Below are positions 5,269 through 9,669 of a stretch of DNA of 9,669 nt, piece by piece. Within the stretch, counting starts at the first letter, position 1, and each line of letters opens with the position of its first letter. The notes under the pieces are model-generated. The model saw only the letters and a list, made by a program, of their open reading frames with translations. It was not told where the DNA came from and ran no database searches. Source of the stretch: Deltaproteobacteria bacterium (lineage in GTDB: Bacteria > Desulfobacterota > Syntrophia > Syntrophales > Smithellaceae); NCBI GenBank assembly GCA_011046295.1, contig DSAV01000111.1, positions 1 to 9,669 of the forward strand, written 5' to 3'. Position numbers and translations under genes: made by a program.

Positions 5269-7125
5269 TCACCAGAACTCAAGAACCGTGCCGGTCAGAG
5301 CGGCCATGTTCATCATAAGCGCGGGAATGTCTTTAATTTGCCCCAGCCAGGATACCTGCCCGGGTTTTTCCGGAACGACAATGACATCGCCGGCCTCGAT
5401 TTGCAAAACTTTGCGCCCGAAGGCGGATATCTCCCATCTTTCGTTTCTTTCACTCCACCGGATGACGCTGCGGGATAGTTTGCGGACGCTGCCGTCCACC
5501 TTGAGAACAAAAACATTTGATGTATCAGCGCCGCGCGCGTAACCGCCAGCGGCTTCAATGTAATTTTTGTAGTCCCAGCTGCTGTCGTACACGCGGGGGC
5601 CTTGCGCCGCAACCGCGCCGTCAATATTGACCATATTGGTCGTCCGGGGAATATGCAGATGGTCGCCGCTTTCCATTTCAATGTCGTAAACGCTTCCCTT
5701 TAAAAGCCGCAGGTGGGCAAGATGAACACTCAGACGGCCGGACGCCTCCAAAGATTCGACGCGCGCGACGAAATTTTCCCTATGCATCTGTTCATTTCCC
5801 GTTTTCTGTGTTTTGCTTCCCCCCGCGCGGGCAGAAGAGTCCAGCTCTATTTTTATTTTTCGCGCCGCTTCATCCAATTTCCGCTGCTGAATTTCCCGCA
5901 CGCTCTCACGGGTGAAAACCGCCGCCCGCAGATAGGCGCCGCCCGTGTAGCCACCCGCCCTTTCGATAACGGAACTTAATTTTTCACCCTGGTGTATGGA
6001 ATAACGGCCGGGATTCTTAAATTCCCCGGTCAGGGTAACAAATTTCCGCGCGCGCGGCACAATCACTTCCCGAGTGTCAATTTCTCTGCCCGGTACAGTT
6101 TCTTCCGCCGGCAGCGCCGCCGCTTTTTCAGTATCGGGCGCGGCGGTTTCGGCCTCAATAATTTCTCCGGACGAATAAATAAGAACCATATCCCCGGCGC
6201 TCAGCACTGGCGGCACCGACTTTTTCAGGTTGATTTCTTCCGCGGCCGCGTCGTAAATTACTTTTTTCTCGCCTTTGTAGCCCCGCTTAATCCGTACCCG
6301 CGCATTTCCCGTTTCGGGAAGTATGCCGCCGGCATGAGCAAGCAGATCTTCGAGCCCCTCATTGCCCTTCATTTCATACACGGCAGGGCGCATTACGCTG
6401 CCGGTTACAGCCACTTCTGTCCCCTTCGGAGGAACAAATATTTCGTCTCCTTCCATCAGGGTGATGTCCCGGAACATGACTCCCTTCAACAGCAACTCGT
6501 AGAGGTCAAATGAGGCTACCGTGATACCTTTTCTTATAACCTGTATATCGCGCAGGGAACCTGTTTCCTTCGGGCCCCCGGCCAGGCGCAGGGCTTCGGT
6601 GACCGTGGCGAAAGCGCCCACGCTGCAAGGCATGGGGCTGACCGCCTCGCCGCGGATAAAAACAGTGATAATTTTCCGGGCGGTCATGGAAATATCCACC
6701 GGCGCTTTTGCCGTTTTTTCGATTTTACCGATAACCTGCCGGGACATTTCTTCAAATGTCATGCCCGCGACAAAAACGGAGCCGAAACCCGGAATGTGCA
6801 GTCTGCCTTCCGCGTCCACGCTCAGGTGGTGTCTTCTGCCGGGCGCGCCTCCGATAAATACGTTTACTTCGTCTTGAGGACCAAGGCGATATTGCCTGGG
6901 CACGGGAATAATCTTTTTGTCCGCGAAAGAAGTTGCCGCGGCCTGCTCATGGAAAAACTCGTAGCCAAAGGAACGAAGCCAGGAAAATTCGCCGGCGGAG
7001 GCATGCGGCACAAAAAATAAAAGCGCGGCGGTAAATAAAAAAAAGGCGCCAAGTAACGGATACCCGAAGCGCCTGAATTTTGTGCCTGCCGTAATGTGAG
7101 CCTGAGTTTTACACAAAACTTTCAA
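5269..7125 (-). CDS. Large multi-SLBB polysaccharide export protein
   Basis: This 618-residue protein has a signal peptide with a hydrophobic core at about 22-39 and a likely signal peptidase I site after ASA (44). There is no lipobox. A Poly_export domain lies at about 78-152, followed by four SLBB-like repeats at about 154-232, 236-316, 361-493 and 497-586. Each ends in a GD/GD-like strand such as GDEIFVP, GDMVLIY, GDHLHIP or GDVIVVP. An alanine- and glutamate-rich linker (about 320-350) precedes SLBB3, which holds a helical insert at about 405-475. The C-terminus (592-618) is a hydrophobic helix-like segment similar to that of the neighbouring wza-like protein. The protein probably works with that lipoprotein in carrying polymer across the periplasm and outer membrane. 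The start is TTG at 7125 with AAGGTG seven bases upstream; no in-frame ATG exists before the signal peptide. It is the first gene of the operon. Confidence 0.9.
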   Translation of the reverse strand: MKVLCKTQAHITAGTKFRRFGYPLLGAFFLFTAALLFFVPHASAGEFSWLRSFGYEFFHEQAAATSFADKKIIPVPRQYRLGPQDEVNVFIGGAPGRRHHLSVDAEGRLHIPGFGSVFVAGMTFEEMSRQVIGKIEKTAKAPVDISMTARKIITVFIRGEAVSPMPCSVGAFATVTEALRLAGGPKETGSLRDIQVIRKGITVASFDLYELLLKGVMFRDITLMEGDEIFVPPKGTEVAVTGSVMRPAVYEMKGNEGLEDLLAHAGGILPETGNARVRIKRGYKGEKKVIYDAAAEEINLKKSVPPVLSAGDMVLIYSSGEIIEAETAAPDTEKAAALPAEETVPGREIDTREVIVPRARKFVTLTGEFKNPGRYSIHQGEKLSSVIERAGGYTGGAYLRAAVFTRESVREIQQRKLDEAARKIKIELDSSARAGGSKTQKTGNEQMHRENFVARVESLEASGRLSVHLAHLRLLKGSVYDIEMESGDHLHIPRTTNMVNIDGAVAAQGPRVYDSSWDYKNYIEAAGGYARGADTSNVFVLKVDGSVRKLSRSVIRWSERNERWEISAFGRKVLQIEAGDVIVVPEKPGQVSWLGQIKDIPALMMNMAALTGTVLEFW

Positions 7126-7385
7126 ATCTTTTCACCTTTTTAAATTTGCCCTCCGGCGCCTGACGCCGGGCCGCAGAATAAAAAAATGCCGTTTTTTAAA
7201 ATCGCATAATTAAAATCAGTTGCCGGTAAAGCATTCCCTGAGCATAACACTCTATATAATTTCTATTATTGGAAAGTCGAAGCAAACCGATATTGCCCTT
7301 TTACAGCTCCGCCCCCTCAGTTACATACCTTCCTGCTACGTAACTTTTGATTAGACTCACAATTCATAGCACTTTTGATACTTTT
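7126..7385 (-). other. Long leader and spacer before the polysaccharide operon
   Basis: This stretch holds no credible gene. If the promoter at 7363-7391 is used, the message would carry a leader of about 230 bases. Two stems are visible: an 8-pair stem GTTACGTA/TATGTAAC near its 5' end (7344-7320, one G-U pair) and a strong CCGGCG/CGCCGG stem with a 5-base loop at 7169-7153, just before the ribosome site. An AT-rich region lies between. No known riboswitch consensus was recognised, including the c-di-GMP class I core. A post-transcriptional control role is possible but unproven. Confidence 0.4.
7153..7169. promoter_or_regulatory. GC-rich leader hairpin upstream of the TTG start
   Basis: CCGGCG (7153-7158) and CGCCGG (7164-7169) form a six-pair stem around five bases, ending about 15 bases before the AAGGTG ribosome site of the large SLBB gene. 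No T-run follows on the minus strand, so it is not an intrinsic terminator. Its position would fit a translation control or mRNA-stabilising element. Confidence 0.4.
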
Positions 7386-7391
7386 GGTCAA
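7343..7391 (-). promoter_or_regulatory. Candidate promoter of the polysaccharide operon with repeated 9-mers
   Basis: On the minus strand TTGACC (7391-7386) and TATGAA (7368-7363) are separated by 17 bases, matching sigma70 -35 and -10 boxes at 5/6 and 4/6 positions. The 9-mer ACTTTTGRT occurs three times on the plus strand, at 7343-7351, 7371-7379 and 7380-7388. The last two are adjacent and cover the -35 box and spacer, and the first lies near the expected start of transcription. These could be binding sites of a regulator. The terminator-like hairpin at 7431-7458 lies just upstream, which fits a fresh transcription start here. Confidence 0.45.
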
Positions 7392-7430
7392 CCCTTATGA
7401 GGCTTTAATACAAAGGTTTATAACCGCGTT

Positions 7431-7458
7431 AAAAATTCCCGGAAAGTCTAATTTCCGG
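7431..7458 (-). terminator. Likely intrinsic terminator after the tRNA gene
   Basis: On the minus strand CCGGAAA and TTTCCGG form a seven-pair stem around TTAGAC (7458-7439), followed by GAATTTTT. AAATT before and AATTT after can extend the pairing across a small internal mismatch. It lies about 70 bases after the 3' end of the tRNA and before the promoter candidate of the polysaccharide operon, so it would separate the two units. Confidence 0.5.
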
Positions 7459-7529
7459 CAAATTCAGCTTTTTTTCCACAATGGACTTCTTCTTTTTGTG
7501 TTTAAAATATGTTAACGCTTTGATATTAA

Positions 7530-7606
7530 TGGTGCCCCTGGCGCGAGTCGAACGCGCGGCACACGGATTAGGAATCCGTTGCTCTATCCTTCTGAGCTAC
7601 AGGGGC
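7530..7606 (-). tRNA. tRNA-Arg, anticodon CCT
   Basis: The minus strand folds into a full cloverleaf. The acceptor stem is GCCCCTG/CAGGGGC, the D arm GCTC/GAGC, and the anticodon stem ACGGA/TCCGT holds the loop TTCCTAA, giving anticodon CCT (reads AGG, arginine). The T arm GCGCG/CGCGC holds loop TTCGACT. The discriminator base is A at 7533 and the CCA tail is encoded at 7532-7530. The tRNA is intact, with no visible duplicated 3' end nearby that would mark an integrated element. Confidence 0.97.
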
Positions 7607-7631
7607 AGCCGTTTTTCGCAGAATTTTTAGC

Positions 7632-7660
7632 GCTTTAACATGCTTTCCCAAAGCTGTCAA
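7632..7660 (-). promoter_or_regulatory. Promoter of the tRNA-Arg gene
   Basis: A consensus -35 TTGACA (7660-7655) is followed after 17 bases by TAAAGC (7637-7632), preceded by TG one base before, as in an extended -10. A G/C-rich discriminator follows. The tRNA begins about 25 bases after the -10, a normal distance. The strong -35 offsets the poor -10 match. Confidence 0.6.
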
Positions 7661-7758
7661 TTACAACCACCGGGTATGAACTACGTCATATTGCGGATAC
7701 ACAAAAAAGCCGATAGAAAATAAAAATTATATTTACCCTTTGGTCTTTGGTCTTAAGC

Positions 7759-9216
7759 CTAATTACATTTTTCCGGCTCAAACTGATTTTTTGCGGCTAA
7801 AAACGACGGCAGGTGGCGCGCAAAATAAAACAAGCTTTTACGGTGCTGCCAGAGACGGCGGCGGAATTTCCTGCGCCAGGCATTGTCGGAATAAAAACGC
7901 TTTACGTGTTCGTTGTAGAGCTGGTCAAGCCTTTCCTGTGAAGCTATGCCCTTCGGCACGAAAACAAAATTAAGGCAGTTCATCAACCGCCAGTCTTCAT
8001 TGAACGTTCCCTCTTTCCGGATATCCGCCCACAGCGGCGCGCCGGGAAAAGGCGTGAATTTCGCCATGTTCATGTCGTCCAGGCCAAGAGAAATGATAAA
8101 ATCGGAAGTTTTACGAATGGATTCTTCCGTCTCTCCCGGAAGCCCCATCATGAAAAGCCCTTTGGCGCGCAGGCCGGCTTGCTGAATTCTTTTCACCGTA
8201 TCGCGCACGTCATCGAGCGACACGCCGGATTTATGCCGGGCGAGCATCTGCGGATCCGCTGATTCAATGCCGAGCGATACCATCAGGCAGCCCGCGTCTT
8301 TGAGCATCTGCAGCAATTCATCATCCGTGTAGCCCACGCGCACAGCGCAGTTGAAATTTACGCCTAACGGAAAACGCGAAAGCGTCTCGCAAAGCTCGAC
8401 GATACGTTTGCGGTTGGCCGTGAACAAATCGTCATAAATATTGATGTGCCGCACTCCGAATTTTTTGCGCAAATATTTCATGTGCTCATAAATGTAAGCG
8501 GCAGAATTATAACGAAAACCTTTTTTAAAGACCGACCGGTCACAATAGGAACACTGATACATACAGCCGCGCGAAGTTATCATCGTGGCGCCGGGCGTCC
8601 GGATGTAGCTGAAAAGCGGCAAATGATAGCCATGGGGAAAACCCCTTAACTTTTCATAGGCGGGAAAAGGCAGGCTGTCCATGTCGTCAATTTTCGCCCG
8701 CGGTTTATTCGCTATTATTTCTTCTCCATTACGCCAAATCAAACCCTGTATTTCAGCGGGATTTTCTCCTCTGATAATCTCGGCCATCGTGAGCTCTCCT
8801 TCGCCCACGACAAGAAAATCAAATGCAGGATAATCGCGCAGAAGTTTCCCCTCCAGCGCCGAAACATGAACACCGCCGCAGACGGTTATTACGCCGGGAT
8901 TTTGCTCTTTTACTTTTTGCGCCAGATCAGCCGCGTCAGGAAAAGAGGACGTTGTGGCGGAAAAACCAATTACCTGAGGCTTATAGCTTGATATTTCCTT
9001 TACTTGTTTATCAAGATCAAATGGAGCATCTGGTCCTAAACAATCATAAACAGAAACTTCATGCCCCTCGCGCATAAGATAGGCGGCAATGGAAAGAAGT
9101 CCCTGCGGAACCATCCGGTTGGCGATATCGGTAATGTCGTGTTTTCCGGGAAACCAGTTGAATCCCCGCGGATGAACAAGGAGAATTCTTTTTTTTTGAT
9201 TTGAATTAACCATCAT
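7759..9216 (-). CDS. B12-binding-domain radical SAM protein
   Basis: This 485-residue protein has an N-terminal cobalamin-binding-type domain at about 10-150 (ILLVHP at 11-16, VIGFSATTSSFPDA at 82-95, GGVH at 114-117, VVGEGE at 136-141). The radical SAM core at about 205-410 has the iron-sulfur cysteines C218, C222 and C225 in CxxxCxxC form, and later core strands such as SLGIES at 314-319 and GLFMMGLPGET at 353-363. It resembles the BchE/HpnP-like group, whose members carry out methylations, cyclisations and other hard reactions; a basic C-terminal tail (about 445-475) could touch membrane or substrate. No classic DxHxxG cobalamin lower-ligand motif is seen, as in many of this group. Two ATGs stand together at 9216 and 9213; the upstream ribosome site is weak. 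The gene follows the ketosynthase-like gene by 26 bases, pointing to a shared pathway. The substrate cannot be told from sequence. Confidence 0.9.
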   Translation of the reverse strand: MMVNSNQKKRILLVHPRGFNWFPGKHDITDIANRMVPQGLLSIAAYLMREGHEVSVYDCLGPDAPFDLDKQVKEISSYKPQVIGFSATTSSFPDAADLAQKVKEQNPGVITVCGGVHVSALEGKLLRDYPAFDFLVVGEGELTMAEIIRGENPAEIQGLIWRNGEEIIANKPRAKIDDMDSLPFPAYEKLRGFPHGYHLPLFSYIRTPGATMITSRGCMYQCSYCDRSVFKKGFRYNSAAYIYEHMKYLRKKFGVRHINIYDDLFTANRKRIVELCETLSRFPLGVNFNCAVRVGYTDDELLQMLKDAGCLMVSLGIESADPQMLARHKSGVSLDDVRDTVKRIQQAGLRAKGLFMMGLPGETEESIRKTSDFIISLGLDDMNMAKFTPFPGAPLWADIRKEGTFNEDWRLMNCLNFVFVPKGIASQERLDQLYNEHVKRFYSDNAWRRKFRRRLWQHRKSLFYFARHLPSFLAAKNQFEPEKCN

Positions 9217-9242
9217 CGCCAGAATAAATACTTGAGGTGGTC

Positions 9243-9669
9243 CTATTTGGTCACGGACAGAACAAACGCCTGCCGGCCTGACGCGTTATGGTTATGATGC
9301 AAAAAATAACCGGCTTTTTTTGAGCGCAGGGCACGGGCAATGCCGAATGCGGCCGCGACGGGGTGAATGCCGCAAAACGGCAAATAATCGTTAATCCCCC
9401 ATCCTTTATCTTTCCAGATATTTGTTTGAGTTTCTTTAACACGGAATCCGGGAAGAAAATATTTTTCTTTTGTTTCCATGCCGGGCAAACTGTTTACGGG
9501 CGAAACATCTTTTTCCAGAGGCGCAAACTGCACCGCCAGTATCTCGCCGATATTATTTTCCTTGCTACCGCCCAGTAAAAGCCAGGAGCTGCCTTCGCCG
9601 ACCGGAAGCAGGCGGGAATTATCCGGTGTCAGGTTCATTCTTTCGCGCGATTCTGCCACCGTCGGCGTA
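9243..9669 (-). CDS. Divergent beta-ketoacyl-synthase-like protein, C-terminal part
   Basis: The frame is open to the right edge, so the true start probably lies outside; a GTG at 9659 would give 138 residues. Counting from that GTG, the C-terminal half recalls the end of FabF-type ketosynthases. The GIHPVAAAFGIARAL segment (97-111) sits where KSxxGHxxGAAG is expected, keeping a histidine but not the lysine. The HNHNASGRQAFVLSV segment (122-136) sits where NSFGFGGTNAxLVL is expected. The nearer N-terminal residues include WLLLGG at 26-31. If right, this is the last third of a degenerate ketosynthase or chain-length-factor-like protein, acting in fatty-acid- or polyketide-like chain building with the radical SAM enzyme that follows 26 bases later. 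The similarity is recognised by eye and is weak; a different thiolase-fold or unrelated protein is possible. Confidence 0.5.
   Translation of the reverse strand, partial: TPTVAESRERMNLTPDNSRLLPVGEGSSWLLLGGSKENNIGEILAVQFAPLEKDVSPVNSLPGMETKEKYFLPGFRVKETQTNIWKDKGWGINDYLPFCGIHPVAAAFGIARALRSKKAGYFLHHNHNASGRQAFVLSVTK

Noticed and set aside
5992..6513. Open frame on the plus strand of 173 codons
   Set aside because: It is antisense to the SLBB export gene, has no recognisable domain or convincing ribosome site.
7304..7316. RfaH-type ops element in the leader (minus strand GGCGGAGCTG)
   Set aside because: It resembles GGCGGTAGCGTG only after dropping two bases, and the pause-site context is not recognisable.
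7126..7360. c-di-GMP class I riboswitch in the operon leader
   Set aside because: The conserved core and tetraloop-receptor sequences are not found; the GC-rich stem alone is not evidence.
7530..7606. Attachment site of an integrated element at the tRNA-Arg gene
   Set aside because: The tRNA is intact and no second copy of its 3' end, integrase or phage gene is visible; only a longer window could show a distant second copy.
7738..7754. TTGGTCT doublet after the radical SAM gene as another heptad array
   Set aside because: Only two units are present, and the motif differs from the TTCACNN family; it may be chance.

Overview
All the supported genes lie on the minus strand, so the window reads right to left. 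The organism looks Gram-negative: there is a Wza-type outer-membrane lipoprotein, a second outer-membrane/periplasmic export protein and a one-piece Wzc-type tyrosine kinase. The medium GC content, the B12-binding radical SAM enzyme, the PHP-type (CpsB) phosphatase, the four-helix-bundle (S23/IVP) gene and the TTCACNN heptad arrays together suggest a Desulfobacterota (former Deltaproteobacteria) genome or something close. That placement is inference; no marker gene here settles it.

Right part (9669 to 7759): the end of a gene whose C-terminus looks like a degenerate beta-ketoacyl synthase, then 26 bases later a B12-binding radical SAM protein. They are probably co-transcribed and belong to a biosynthetic cluster that continues beyond the right edge.

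Middle (7660 to 7126): a complete tRNA-Arg(CCT) with its own promoter and a likely terminator, followed by a roughly 400-base regulatory stretch with a candidate promoter, a repeated 9-mer and a long leader with hairpins, ending at a TTG start codon.

Main block (7125 to 591): an exopolysaccharide/capsule export and control operon. In transcription order it holds a large four-SLBB export protein, a Wza-like lipoprotein, a Wzc-like polysaccharide co-polymerase fused to a BY-kinase, a four-helix-bundle protein and a CpsB/YwqE-type PHP phosphatase. The kinase and phosphatase would set the phosphorylation of the kinase's C-terminal tyrosine cluster and so control chain polymerisation, while the two SLBB proteins would form the route across the periplasm and outer membrane. 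No glycosyltransferase, flippase or polymerase is in the window, so these must lie elsewhere.

Left part (590 to 1): a repeat-rich spacer with tandem arrays of 7, 8 and 10 base units, then a palindromic operator-like promoter region driving a truncated AAA_14/DUF4143-type ATPase that runs off the left edge.

Most unusual points: heptad arrays bracket the four-helix-bundle gene in inverted orientation and supply both the stop codon of wzc and the GTG start of that gene; the promoter of the ATPase carries three phased half-sites; and the two export proteins share a similar C-terminal motif.
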